Positions 51,548-60,300 are shown, counted from the first letter of the stretch. The stretch is DNA of 60,533 bases from Bacteroidales bacterium UBA4293 (GCA_002395835.1 DGVD01000003.1:1-60533), one strand, 5' to 3'. Notes: a model not told the origin generated them from the sequence alone. Made by a program: numbers and translations.

Positions 51548-54325
51548 TTAATTGATTAATCTAGGAGAAACACCTTCCATGGTCATTTTCACCGGTTTAA
51601 TGTAACCCTGCTCATCGAATTCCATCTTGTCGATGCAAACCTGACGTTCACTGCCTCCGGTACGGTCTAGCGGGCGACGGTGGTAAACGATGTAATACTC
51701 GTCTTTTCCAGGGATTTGAAGCACGGAATGATGCCCTGCTCCCACTGCCACGTTCCGGTCTTGCTGCAGAATCTTTCCGATGCGCTTGAAAGGGCCCAGA
51801 GGGTTGTCGGCAATGGCATAGGCCACGCTGTAATCCGGGCCTGTCCAGCCGCCTTCACTCCACATGAAGTAGTATTTCCCGTTTCGTTTCAGCATGAAAG
51901 GGCCTTCCACGTAGTTCTCCGGAGTAACCTCCTTGAAGGTTTCCCCATCCTCGAAAGGAACTAGACTCAGCAAATCAGGGCTCAATTTCACCACATTGCA
52001 GTGTTGCCAACCGCCGTAATACATGTAGTAAGTGCCATCATCATCGCGGAAAACGAACTGGTCGATGGGCTGCGCTCCATTCACGATGTTCCCGATTAAA
52101 GGCTTGCCCAGAGCATCCTTGTAAGGGCCTTCGGGCTTGTCGGCCGTAGCCACTCCTATTCCCCCTACTTCACCCTCGTGCACATCGTTTCCACCGAAGA
52201 AAAGATAGTACTTGTTGTTGGCGAAAATAACCGATGGAGCCCACATGGCATAATCCAGCCATTTCACATCGCGCTTATGAAGCACCTCTGGATGTTTAGT
52301 CCAGTGAACCAAATCTGGTGATGAGAAGGCATCCAGATGCGTCTGCAGGTTGAAATCCTTCATCCCTGCCTTGGTTTCCCGGTTCACGTCGGCTGCGTAT
52401 TTCTCTGCATCTTTTCCCCAGAGTAAAGATAAGGTGGGGAAAATCCAGTATTCATTTCCGTAGACCGTTACTTCGGGGTCGGCATACCAACCGGGAAAGA
52501 CGGGGTTTCCGCTGGTTTCCAGGGCGTGAGTCAACTTATAATTAATGTCGTGCACCGCCTTTTCATCCATCTTTATCACTTTCCGGTCGTAGGTCATCAG
52601 TCCGTTTACTTCCACCTCCACATCCGTGGTCTGCGTGTAGACACCGGCAGAGAAGCCCTTTTCTATAAAATTGTACAGCTGCTGAGCATACTTCACGTAT
52701 TCATCGGTCACGGCCTTGGCATCCTCGAAGGAAACATAACCCCAGTTCCGGTCCGTATTCCACAGATGGTCTTTCACCGGCATTCCTATACCTCCGTACT
52801 CTCCCAGCACGTTTACACGCTGAGCATCATAGAGATACATTTCCGGTTGCGGATAATTATGTAAATCCAGAATATCTCCACAAGTGTAGAAATTACCGCC
52901 ACTAGCCGGATTTACCAGTCTGGTTGGGTCATAGGATTTGGTCCATTTTGCTATTTCTGCCGTCTTAAACTGTCCCCAAGCCTCATTGAAAGGAATCCAG
53001 GTTCCGATGCAAGGATAAGAATACAGTGCATCCATAATTTCCTTCCATTCCTTCCGATAGTTGGCTTCCGATTCCTCGGAACGAGTCAGCTCCGTACCGG
53101 TGAAATACTGATGGTTCTGCCATTCCGGACTCTTGTCCCCACTAGGCATGTCCTGCCAAACGATGATTCCCAGTTGGTCGCAATACGTGTACCAGCGAGC
53201 CGGTTCCACCTTAATATGCTTCCGAATCATGTTGAACCCGAAGTCCTTGGTTTTCTGCAAGTCGTATTTCAGGGCTTCATCAGATGGTGCCGTGTAGAGA
53301 CCGTCGGGCCACCAGCCTTGGTCTAGAGGACCCAACTGGAAGATGGCTTTATTGTTCAGCTGCAGGCGCATGATGCCTTTAGAATCCCTTCCCGTGGAGA
53401 ATTTACGCATGGCAGCGTAGCTGTCCACGTAGTCTATCACGTGCTTTCCCTGGTTCAGCAGGGAGATTTTCAACTTGTAGAGGAACGGACTGTCGGGGCT
53501 CCAGAGCTTGAAATCTTCTGGCATGGTGATTTCCACGGATTGGTTGTTGATGCTCTTTCCCGTAGCCACCAGCGTGTTTCCGTCGTACACATTCACCGTC
53601 ACCATATCCGCCATTTGGCCGTTGGTAATCTGCGCATCCACCCGAAGCATCCGGTTGTCTATATCCGGAGTAATCCTCAGGTTTTCAATGTGTTTCGGAG
53701 TGACCGGTTCCAACCAAACCGTCTGCCAGATTCCGCTCACCGGCGTGTACCAGATGCCACCCGGTTTAGAAACCTGCTTTCCACGAGGCTGGAAACTCTC
53801 GTCGGTAGGGTCCCAGACACGAACCACCAGTTTGTTCGCTCCCTTATTCAGCACCGAGGTGATGTCGAAGGAAAACGGCGTATAGCCACCGGTGTGAGAA
53901 CCCACTTTCACATCGTTCACGTAGACCTCTGCTTTCCAGTCCACCGCACCGAAATGCAGCAGGATATTTTTCCCTGCCCACGCCGCATTCACGTTGAACG
54001 TGCGCTGATAAATCAGTTCATTGTTCTTCCCTAGTGTCTTCCCCACTCCAGAAAGGGCTGATTCCAACGCAAAAGGCACTAAAATTTCCCCATCGAAAGC
54101 TGTAGGAATAGGACTTCCCTTGTGCACGATGGCATATTTCCACAGGCCGTTCAGGTTTACCCAATCCTTCCGTTCCATGATGGGCCTAGGGTATTCCGGA
54201 AGAACCTGGCTAGGATTCAGGTTCTCCCCCCAAGGAGTCATGATTCTATCGCCCGCAGGCTTCCATTGTGCCGAAGCCGTGAGGCAGAAAAGTGAAAATA
54301 AACTGAGGATAAGCGATTTTTTCAT
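51548..54325 (-). CDS. Secreted GH2-GH43 fusion glycosidase
   Basis: 925 residues with a signal peptide to ~Gln20. Residues 20-610 are a GH2 enzyme: sugar-binding jelly-roll, immunoglobulin-like domain, then a TIM barrel with the acid/base in PFNEAW (Asn447-Glu448) and the nucleophile in VLGEYGG (Glu509). From residue ~612 a complete GH43 five-bladed propeller follows: GWYADPEVTVYG (base Asp616), MWAPSVIF, IDQFVFRDDDG (Asp755), YVEGPFML (acid Glu807). One protein thus combines two catalytic modules, e.g. beta-galactosidase/glucuronidase with arabinofuranosidase-type activity. Followed by galM. Substrate pairing is inferred. Confidence 0.9.
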   Translation of the reverse strand: MKKSLILSLFSLFCLTASAQWKPAGDRIMTPWGENLNPSQVLPEYPRPIMERKDWVNLNGLWKYAIVHKGSPIPTAFDGEILVPFALESALSGVGKTLGKNNELIYQRTFNVNAAWAGKNILLHFGAVDWKAEVYVNDVKVGSHTGGYTPFSFDITSVLNKGANKLVVRVWDPTDESFQPRGKQVSKPGGIWYTPVSGIWQTVWLEPVTPKHIENLRITPDIDNRMLRVDAQITNGQMADMVTVNVYDGNTLVATGKSINNQSVEITMPEDFKLWSPDSPFLYKLKISLLNQGKHVIDYVDSYAAMRKFSTGRDSKGIMRLQLNNKAIFQLGPLDQGWWPDGLYTAPSDEALKYDLQKTKDFGFNMIRKHIKVEPARWYTYCDQLGIIVWQDMPSGDKSPEWQNHQYFTGTELTRSEESEANYRKEWKEIMDALYSYPCIGTWIPFNEAWGQFKTAEIAKWTKSYDPTRLVNPASGGNFYTCGDILDLHNYPQPEMYLYDAQRVNVLGEYGGIGMPVKDHLWNTDRNWGYVSFEDAKAVTDEYVKYAQQLYNFIEKGFSAGVYTQTTDVEVEVNGLMTYDRKVIKMDEKAVHDINYKLTHALETSGNPVFPGWYADPEVTVYGNEYWIFPTLSLLWGKDAEKYAADVNRETKAGMKDFNLQTHLDAFSSPDLVHWTKHPEVLHKRDVKWLDYAMWAPSVIFANNKYYLFFGGNDVHEGEVGGIGVATADKPEGPYKDALGKPLIGNIVNGAQPIDQFVFRDDDGTYYMYYGGWQHCNVVKLSPDLLSLVPFEDGETFKEVTPENYVEGPFMLKRNGKYYFMWSEGGWTGPDYSVAYAIADNPLGPFKRIGKILQQDRNVAVGAGHHSVLQIPGKDEYYIVYHRRPLDRTGGSERQVCIDKMEFDEQGYIKPVKMTMEGVSPRLIN

Positions 54326-54331
54326 ATTCCT

Positions 54332-55285
54332 TTATTGTTCTTTAAACAAGTCCTTTATGCCACCTATGCTGCCTAGCAGATTGGTTGCCTCGTAAGGCAG
54401 ATAAACGGTCTTCGTCTTTTCTCCATCAGCCAATTCCTGCAGCATCTGGATGTATTTCTGAGCCAGCAGGTAGTTGGCTGGATTGGTAGAAGCACCCACA
54501 GCCTGGGTAATCTTCTCGATAGCGATAGCCTCTGCTTCAGCCTTACGGATGCGTGCCTGAGCCTCACCTTCGGCATTCAGAATAGCCATCTGCTTGTCGG
54601 CCTCTGCCTTGTTGATGATGGCAGTCTTATCACCTTCAGACTTCAGAATCACGGCTGCTTTCTGACCCTCGCTGGTGAGGATGGTAGCACGTTTGTTACG
54701 CTCAGCCTGCATCTGCTTCTCCATGGCCTGGAGCACGCTAGATGGAGGGGTAATGTCCTGCAGCTCCACACGGTTCACCTTCACGCCCCACTTGTCCGTA
54801 GCATCGTCCAGCACGGCACGCAGCTTGGTGTTGATGGTGTCACGGGAGGTCAGTGTCTGGTCCAGTTCCAGCTCACCGATGATGTTTCGGAGGGTGGTCT
54901 GCGTCAGCTTCTCAATGGCATTTGGCAGGTTGTTGATTTCATAGACCGATTTGAACGGGTCTACTATCTGGAAGTAAATCAGCGCATTAATCTCGGTCAG
55001 TACGTTATCTTTGGTAATCACGTTCTGCTTGTCGAAGTCGTACACCTGCTCACGTAGGTCGATGGTAGAGGAATAGAGGTACCGGCCACGCTGCAGAATC
55101 ACCACATTCTTCGGTTTATCGATGAACGGGATAATCAGGTTGATACCCGGTTTCAGGGTGGCATAATATTTTCCCAGACGCTCTATAATCATGGTTTCCG
55201 ACTGAGAAATGATGATCAGTGTGTTCTTTACAACGATAATCGCCAGAATAACGATAACAGCTAAAACAATAATAATCGGTTCCAT
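54332..55285 (-). CDS. qmcA: SPFH/band-7 (slipin) membrane protein
   Basis: 317 residues. One N-terminal membrane helix (MEPIIIVLAVIVILAIIVV), then a stomatin-like SPFH domain (VNRVELQDITPPSSVLQAMEKQMQAERNKRATIL) and a helical coiled-coil tail with repeated EGDKTAIINKAEADKQ-type segments. Resembles E. coli QmcA and slipins that form membrane microdomain scaffolds. Twelve bp after the nfeD-like gene: the conserved nfeD-slipin pair, co-translated in one operon. Confidence 0.9.
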   Translation of the reverse strand: MEPIIIVLAVIVILAIIVVKNTLIIISQSETMIIERLGKYYATLKPGINLIIPFIDKPKNVVILQRGRYLYSSTIDLREQVYDFDKQNVITKDNVLTEINALIYFQIVDPFKSVYEINNLPNAIEKLTQTTLRNIIGELELDQTLTSRDTINTKLRAVLDDATDKWGVKVNRVELQDITPPSSVLQAMEKQMQAERNKRATILTSEGQKAAVILKSEGDKTAIINKAEADKQMAILNAEGEAQARIRKAEAEAIAIEKITQAVGASTNPANYLLAQKYIQMLQELADGEKTKTVYLPYEATNLLGSIGGIKDLFKEQ

Positions 55286-55297
55286 ATTTGTATTTTA

Positions 55298-55747
55298 TTA
55301 GATTTCTTCTACGGTTAATATCAGACTATCTCGGCTCACGAATTTCACTTTTGCGCCTCGTTTCAGAGGTTTCCCGTCCACGGTCTTCGCTTTCCAGTCG
55401 TCGCCTCCCAGCATCACCCGGCCAAAGTTGTCTTCCGGAATATCTTCGGTTACCACACCGGTTTTTCCCTTCAGGGCATCCACATTACTATTCCGCTTAT
55501 CCTCGCCTTTGTGCAGGGCCTTCAGCAAGGAAGGACGAACCAGCAGCAGGGTCAGTAAAGACACCACTGCGAAGACCAAGAGCTGCACGTAGATGCCTGC
55601 TCCCAGGAAGGCAAGGATGGCCGTAACAGCCGCACTGATGGCGAAACTCAAGAGGAATAAATCGCCACTACCCAACTCCAAGATTAAACAGATCACTGCA
55701 ATGGTGGTCCAGATTTGCCAAGCGTAATTTGCTAAAGTTTCTAACAT
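55298..55747 (-). CDS. nfeD: NfeD-family membrane protein
   Basis: 149 residues. Three N-terminal membrane segments (WQIWTTIAVICLILELGS, DLFLLSFAISAAVTAILAFLG, LVFAVVSLLTLLLV) and a C-terminal OB-fold (about 85-149: LKGKTGVVTEDIPEDNFGRVMLGGDDWKAK ... VKFVSRDSLILTVEEI). Short form of NfeD, lacking the ClpP-like protease domain. Upstream partner of the slipin. Promoter -7 TAAATTTG on the minus strand at 55771-55778. Confidence 0.9.
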   Translation of the reverse strand: MLETLANYAWQIWTTIAVICLILELGSGDLFLLSFAISAAVTAILAFLGAGIYVQLLVFAVVSLLTLLLVRPSLLKALHKGEDKRNSNVDALKGKTGVVTEDIPEDNFGRVMLGGDDWKAKTVDGKPLKRGAKVKFVSRDSLILTVEEI

Positions 55748-55770
55748 AGGTTTTACATTTTAGTTTAATG

Positions 55771-55778
55771 CAAATTTA
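55771..55778 (-). promoter_or_regulatory. -7 element of the nfeD-slipin operon
   Basis: Minus-strand TAAATTTG followed by C, 24 bp upstream of the nfeD ATG. Confidence 0.55.
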
Positions 55779-55922
55779 ATAAAATAAAACGGAGAATGCA
55801 ACTTTTTGGAGAATATTCCGCTTTTTTTCCGCAGTTTATTTCAAGTGGATTTTTTCGCACTTTTTAAGCCGAATGTAAAATGTTTTCAATGAGTGAGTTA
55901 GCAAGTTCCTATAGAAAAAGAA

Positions 55923-55999
55923 GAATGAGTTAGAAGGCAAAATTTTTCTCCCCTTAAGGAGAGATTTTTTTCGCTAACTGGGGAGAAATTTTTCGCTCT
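55923..55999 (-). repeat. Dispersed palindromic repeat, copy B
   Basis: Reverse-orientation relative of the element at 41441-41525: the minus strand carries AGCGAAAAATTTCTCCCC, CAGTTAGCGAAA, TCTCCTTAAGGGGAGAAAAA and TTTGCCTTCTAACTCA in order, matching copy A over ~70 bp. The gene-free stretch 55748-56129 otherwise contains the nfeD promoter, a 25-bp direct repeat (56071-56095) and a small hairpin (ACACATTT/AAATGTGT, 56095-56121). Confidence 0.7.
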
Positions 56000-56070
56000 A
56001 TAAAGGCCGGATGCGAACAAATTTCGGGGTGAAATAATTTGTAAAGTTTTATGACAATAAGGGATTAGGA

Positions 56071-56095
56071 TGTGTCTTGTACTGAAATAGGTTGA
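56071..56095 (+). repeat. 25-bp direct repeat, copy 1 (IS-end-like)
   Basis: The 25 bp beginning TGTGTCTTGTACTGAAATAG recur exactly at 60509-60533. Between copies is the IS1595 element and IS21-like debris, so these are probably ends of some other insertion sequence. The second copy coincides with the last base of this window. Confidence 0.8.
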
Positions 56096-56121
56096 CACAT
56101 TTAGTAACTTATAAATGTGTT

Positions 56122-56129
56122 AAAAGTAG
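56122..56129. repeat. Target-site duplication, left
   Basis: TAAAAGTA immediately before the left terminal inverted repeat; the same 8 bp follow the right one (60345-60352). Eight bp is the duplication length expected for IS1595-family elements. Confidence 0.9.
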
Positions 56130-56171
56130 GGAACTATATACCTGTTGTCCCCGACTTATTTAACTGAATAT
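56130..56171 (+). repeat. Left terminal inverted repeat of the IS1595 transposon
   Basis: Starts GGGAAC, then ATATACCTGTTGTCCCCGAC; the first 28 bp match the right end except one base, and the rest is imperfect (TTTAACTGAATA versus TTTAATTGAATA). Confidence 0.92.
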
Positions 56172-56302
56172 TTATTCTCTTTCATTTGCAAATATAAGGC
56201 AAACTAATTACATATCCAAAAATAAAGTTATCCAGACATTAGGTTTTTATCTCTTGTCGGGATATTTATTTGTAAGTAATAATCTAATAATTAGGCTGAT
56301 AT

Positions 56303-56653
56303 ATGAAACGAACTGTAAGACTTACGGAAAGTAAACTGAAACACATTATTTCCGAAACAGTTAAAAGGATATTAAAGGAAGAAAGTCAGAAAAGAGGACT
56401 TTACGAAAGCGGAGAAATAGAGATTGCGCCGGGAATTGAGAATATAAGTGTTACCGAAACATCCATAACAACTGAATGGAATGGCGGAATAACTTATGAA
56501 GTCGGTAAACCTATAATGGACAGATTAAAGGAAATATACACTGAAAATAACTTGAAGGATTCAATGAATCAAGCCATTGCCTTTTCATCCAAACCATGGC
56601 AGCTTGAGCGTCTGCTAAATGATTATTTTGGCGTTAAAGGAAAAATTGTTTAG
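56303..56653 (+). CDS. Transposon cargo protein 1 with N-terminal amphipathic motif
   Basis: 116 residues, unknown. Residues 2-24 (RLTESKLKHIISETVKRIL core) share an I/V-R/K-L-x4-L-x2-I-I-x3-V-x-R-I-L pattern with cargo proteins 2 and 4. The same kind of motif (KxIRLTExxLxxxIxESVxxIL) is familiar to me from Bacteroides phage proteins. The rest is a mixed alpha/beta region with an HMxx-free, low-aromatic composition and no recognised domain. Followed by its own terminator. No promoter of the TAnnTTTG type is obvious upstream. Confidence 0.6.
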   Translation: MKRTVRLTESKLKHIISETVKRILKEESQKRGLYESGEIEIAPGIENISVTETSITTEWNGGITYEVGKPIMDRLKEIYTENNLKDSMNQAIAFSSKPWQLERLLNDYFGVKGKIV

Positions 56654-56689
56654 GGAAGTATATAGTATTTTACCCCGAATACATGCAAG

Positions 56690-56716
56690 AGCAATCAGCA
56701 ATGATTGCTTTTTTTT
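56690..56716 (+). terminator. Terminator of cargo gene 1
   Basis: AGCAATCA-GCAA-TGATTGCT followed by eight Ts, between cargo gene 1 and the transposase. Confidence 0.88.
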
Positions 56717-56894
56717 ATCAAACGTTTTTACTAGCACTTTTTAACCTCATATATACTTTGTATATATGAATCGTTAATAATGTCTAGAATTATAAAGATA
56801 TCTTACTGGAAATTAGGTTATTACTGGAAAAATACTTACCTTCGCATTACCTTTATTACAAGAGAATAAATCATATATCTAAAAGTATTTTTCC

Positions 56895-57899
56895 ATGTTA
56901 GATTTCAGCAAGTTCAAGTCAGTAATCGCAGTTATAAACCACTTCAATAACGAGACCATCTGCAAGCAGACCCTTGAAGAGGTTCGTTGGGGTGACGATG
57001 TGGTCTGCCCACATTGCGGTCAGCACCATTGCACAAGACGCAAGGACGGACGCTTTCGCTGCAATCACTGCAAGCATAACTTCTCTTGTACTACCGGCAC
57101 TATATTCGAGAACACCAAACTGCCTTTGCAGAAGTGGTTCATTGCCATGTACCTCATTTCCTCCCACAAGAAGGGCGTATCATCTTGTCAGGTTATGCGT
57201 GACTGTGAGGTAAGTCAAAAGACGGCATGGTTCATGCTGCACAAGATTCGTGGTTTGTACGGCATCACTGACGAGATTGCTCTTGATGGTGAGGTGGAGA
57301 TGGACGAAATGTACCTTGGTGGACGTGAGACAAACAAGCACGAGGGCAAGAAGACCCCTAATAACCAAGGTCGCTCCACCAAGACCAAGACCCCAATCTT
57401 CGGTATGATTGAGCGTGGCGGCAACGTGGTTGCAATGAAGGTGGACAACACCCAAGGTGCTACCCTTATGCCTATCGTGGAGCAGTTTGTTGAGACTGGT
57501 GCAACAACCTACACCGACGAAGCCAACATCTACAATAGGCTGACCGAAAACGGCTATATTCACCATTTCGTCAACCATAGACAGCGTGAATACGTCCGTG
57601 CAAAGGACATCCATACCAACGGCATTGAGGGCTTTTGGGCGCACTTTAAGCGTGTCATTTTCTCCACTTACCACATGGTAAGCAAGGACTATCTACAGCG
57701 TTACATTGACGAGCAGGTATACCGTTGGAATACCCGTAAGGAGAATGCCGAATTCCGCTTTGAGGATATGTTCAAGAGGGCTGTAAAGTCCTTTGACTAT
57801 ACTGACGTATTGAGCCTTTCAAGCGTGGTAAGCATTGAGCATTTTAGGGAATACCGTTTGATGTACTACAACCTTTGGAAGAGCACACACTGTGCATAA
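56895..57899 (+). CDS. IS1595-family transposase
   Basis: 334 residues. N-terminal zinc ribbon CPHCGQHHC ... CNHCKHNF (Cys38, 41, 56, 59), a helix-turn-helix (GVSSCQVMRDCEVSQKTAWFML), then an ISXO2-like RNase-H core with the acidic residues in VEMDEMYLGGRE (Asp137) and TYTDEANIY (Asp208), and the NGIEGFWAHFKR block (Asn242/Glu245/Lys252). This layout is the IS1595 family. It is intact, in the centre of the transposon, and is followed by a TGCAGCC/CTGCA hairpin. Drives transposition of the element. Confidence 0.93.
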   Translation: MLDFSKFKSVIAVINHFNNETICKQTLEEVRWGDDVVCPHCGQHHCTRRKDGRFRCNHCKHNFSCTTGTIFENTKLPLQKWFIAMYLISSHKKGVSSCQVMRDCEVSQKTAWFMLHKIRGLYGITDEIALDGEVEMDEMYLGGRETNKHEGKKTPNNQGRSTKTKTPIFGMIERGGNVVAMKVDNTQGATLMPIVEQFVETGATTYTDEANIYNRLTENGYIHHFVNHRQREYVRAKDIHTNGIEGFWAHFKRVIFSTYHMVSKDYLQRYIDEQVYRWNTRKENAEFRFEDMFKRAVKSFDYTDVLSLSSVVSIEHFREYRLMYYNLWKSTHCA

Positions 57900-57968
57900 G
57901 AAAATGCAGCCATTTTTGACTGCATTTAATGTATATACGGGTCTAATTCTATATAGTCCCCTTATTAT

Positions 57969-59057
57969 TTACCTATTGTTTAAACCGTTATTTACATATT
58001 TTCTTAAAATATAGTCCATTTTTGGTTTGTGTGCTTCTTCATAATTAAAAACATTACAAGCACCCTTTCTTCTTCCAAAGTCATCAAATAATTCATTATA
58101 TATTTCATGAATTGGTTTTGGTGCATTTTTACTTGGCTGTTCTGCACGTAAAAACAATTCTACTCCACTCACAGTACCGTTATCTTTAAGTTTTCTTATA
58201 TAATCAAAAAGTTCTTCGATGTTATTACTTTTAAAAATCAAATCATCAACTACTTTTAAAGGTGCATCATTATTGATAAGTATATATGGTTCAACTGAAA
58301 AAGTTGGTTTACAACCATATCTTTGAAGAAGTGAAAACCATTTTTCAGAGAGCATCATTTTACATATTTCTTTACATGGTTCAACGAAATACTTTTCCTC
58401 TTGTGCCCAATTATTATCCATAACTATTGTATCTTCGTTCAAAACCCTATTAATACGGCTTTCCTTCAGTTCTCTATTGAGACTTCCCTTTCTGTGCAGA
58501 GGTCTCTTGTCTGCTGCTTCAATACCTTTGTCAACCTTTGATTTTGTCTTGTTTTGACTGTCTCTTTCTTGCTCTGCATTGGTAAATGCTTCATCGTCCA
58601 TTCCATACCAATCAGTATACGGTTTAATATTACTATTATATAAATGAAAAAAACGTTTACCTTGTGAATCAGCTTGTGCAGTATATGCGTTACGGTATGA
58701 TGGGTCATTAGGGTTAAATCTTGGATATCTATAATGATTATTAAGGTCAAACGTTGCCCAAGAAGCTTCTTTTTCATCATCCTTCCTAAATGGAAGTATT
58801 TCACTTTCATAGTCTTTATTAAGACCTGCAAGAGCATCAACTGATGGATAATCACTCAAGTTATTGACGGTTAAATCTTTGTCATATCCTTTTGGCAATT
58901 TACCATGCTTGTTCATTGTTTTTTCCCATTCATCATCATCAATACCCGGCATCCATGACTGTGCATCTAAATATTCATTTTCTCTCAACACTCTTTTCAC
59001 TGATTCGGAAATCATCTGTTTTAATTCCCTTCCGGTAAGTTTTATAGTTCTCTTCAT
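57969..59057 (-). CDS. Transposon cargo protein 2 with N-terminal amphipathic motif
   Basis: 362 residues, the largest cargo protein, transcribed opposite to the others. Residues 2-24 (TIKLTGRELKQMISESVKRVL) match the shared motif. The middle is rich in Asp/Asn/Tyr (DDDEWEKTMNKHGKLPKGYDKD; HYRYPRFNPNDPSYRNAYTAQ) and a second, weaker motif copy reads ESRINRVLNED around residue 205. The C-terminal ~150 residues look globular (WFSLLQRYGCKPTFSVEPYILI). No family recognised. Shares a 141-bp divergent region with cargo gene 3, which holds a TATATTTG element (59151-59158) for the opposite strand. Confidence 0.65.
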   Translation of the reverse strand: MKRTIKLTGRELKQMISESVKRVLRENEYLDAQSWMPGIDDDEWEKTMNKHGKLPKGYDKDLTVNNLSDYPSVDALAGLNKDYESEILPFRKDDEKEASWATFDLNNHYRYPRFNPNDPSYRNAYTAQADSQGKRFFHLYNSNIKPYTDWYGMDDEAFTNAEQERDSQNKTKSKVDKGIEAADKRPLHRKGSLNRELKESRINRVLNEDTIVMDNNWAQEEKYFVEPCKEICKMMLSEKWFSLLQRYGCKPTFSVEPYILINNDAPLKVVDDLIFKSNNIEELFDYIRKLKDNGTVSGVELFLRAEQPSKNAPKPIHEIYNELFDDFGRRKGACNVFNYEEAHKPKMDYILRKYVNNGLNNR

Positions 59058-59150
59058 GCTTCAATTTGTTTATTGCCAATTATATATGTATAAATATCAG
59101 ATAATTTGGGAAAAATAATGTGAATTGTTGGTTATATGGTTTCCTTGAAC

Positions 59151-59158
59151 TATATTTG
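59151..59158 (+). promoter_or_regulatory. -7 element of cargo genes 3-4
   Basis: TATATTTG followed by CC, 40 bp upstream of the ATG at 59199. Confidence 0.6.
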
Positions 59159-59198
59159 CCAAAAAGAACTATTTATTTAAAAAAACAACGATAATAAC

Positions 59199-59438
59199 AT
59201 GACAATGAGAAAATTTGAGGGCATTTTATCTGAAGAAAGAGAAGCATACTTAAATACCATAAGTAATATGTCATTTGAGGAACGAATGGAATATGATAAG
59301 GCACATCCTGAGTTAATAAATGAAGGAACATATTCAATACGTCATATTAATATGACTGCGGAAGAAATATGTAAACAATGTGGGTATGTTGATATGACAG
59401 ATTTTTTTGTTAGTCATGGGGTTAAACTAAGAGACTAG
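59199..59438 (+). CDS. Transposon cargo protein 3, small
   Basis: 79 residues, acidic and helical. It begins MTMRKFEGILSEEREAYLNT and ends in HINMTAEEICKQCGYVDMTDFFVSHGVKLRD, with a single CxxC-less Cys. It is the only cargo protein that clearly lacks the shared motif. The stop codon directly abuts the ATG of cargo gene 4, so they are translationally coupled. A paired small-plus-larger gene behind one promoter resembles a toxin-antitoxin layout, but no toxin or antitoxin family is recognised. Confidence 0.6.
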   Translation: MTMRKFEGILSEEREAYLNTISNMSFEERMEYDKAHPELINEGTYSIRHINMTAEEICKQCGYVDMTDFFVSHGVKLRD

Positions 59439-60266
59439 ATGAAAATATTATGTGCACCTTCAGTTGAATACATTTTAAATATAATTTACACAGACTATAG
59501 TATTGCCTTTGTAGGCAGAAATTTTAGTGATGCGTTCTACAAGTGGAATTACGAGTTTTGTAAGGATATAACAGATGCTATTTACAGTTTTTCAACAAGA
59601 TACATAGGAAGAACTTGTGATATTGATTTAGATGTTGTTTATGATGCAAATAACGTATTAACAGCTCTAATTCATAGTTGCAGTATTAATGTGCTGATTC
59701 TAAGAAATGTGGAAATAGAATCAAACAGCGAAAGAATTAGCAAAGGATTGCCATCTGTTCCACCTTCAACACTGTTAGGAACTCCACCTGTCGATGCTTC
59801 AAAAAGTCCAAACTTTTGGTCAAAACCCACAACAAAATCATTCGTAGTTCCTCCAACTACAAGGATATTGACCGGTAGTTACTACAACGGTTTAAAGATT
59901 GGCTATTACAATAAGAGATATACAATAATAGATGCTAATGGAAAGCCGTTAGTGGAAAAGTGGTTTAACAAGAAACCAAAATTCTTCAAGCATCCGATTG
60001 GAAAATTAAACATCATTGCCCATGTTAGTTATAACGATGAACTATATGCCATTAGCATGGACGGCAAAATGTACGATATGAACAAGATGTGGAATAATGT
60101 CCATCTTGACGAAGTATTCGTACATATCATGGACAATATAATAGATGAGACAATACATTCATACAAGAATCAAATACTCTCCGAATCAAGAAGTAAAGTA
60201 ATTAGGATAAACAAAACACAACTTTACGAAATGATTGAGAGTATAATTGATAAACTGATAGCATAA
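59439..60266 (+). CDS. Transposon cargo protein 4 with C-terminal amphipathic motif
   Basis: 275 residues. The last 23 residues (253-275), ending VIRINKTQLYEMIESIIDKL, carry the shared motif at the C-terminus, not the N-terminus. Residues ~150-200 (GLKIGYYNKRYTIIDANGK) have WG-repeat-like beta hairpins. The first ~140 residues are unrecognised, with a Ser/Pro-rich linker (GLPSVPPSTLLGTPPVDASK). Coupled to cargo gene 3. A AAGCAGCC/GACTGCTT hairpin follows. Confidence 0.65.
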   Translation: MKILCAPSVEYILNIIYTDYSIAFVGRNFSDAFYKWNYEFCKDITDAIYSFSTRYIGRTCDIDLDVVYDANNVLTALIHSCSINVLILRNVEIESNSERISKGLPSVPPSTLLGTPPVDASKSPNFWSKPTTKSFVVPPTTRILTGSYYNGLKIGYYNKRYTIIDANGKPLVEKWFNKKPKFFKHPIGKLNIIAHVSYNDELYAISMDGKMYDMNKMWNNVHLDEVFVHIMDNIIDETIHSYKNQILSESRSKVIRINKTQLYEMIESIIDKLIA

Positions 60267-60300
60267 AAACAAGCAGCCATTTCTGACTGCTTATGAATAA

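Noticed and set aside
1341..54325. Polysaccharide utilisation locus
   Set aside because: Many CAZymes are present but no SusC/SusD pair or hybrid two-component/ECF regulator; the genes are scattered and oriented differently.
59199..60266. Toxin-antitoxin pair
   Set aside because: Layout fits, but neither product resembles a known toxin or antitoxin; kept only as an open question.
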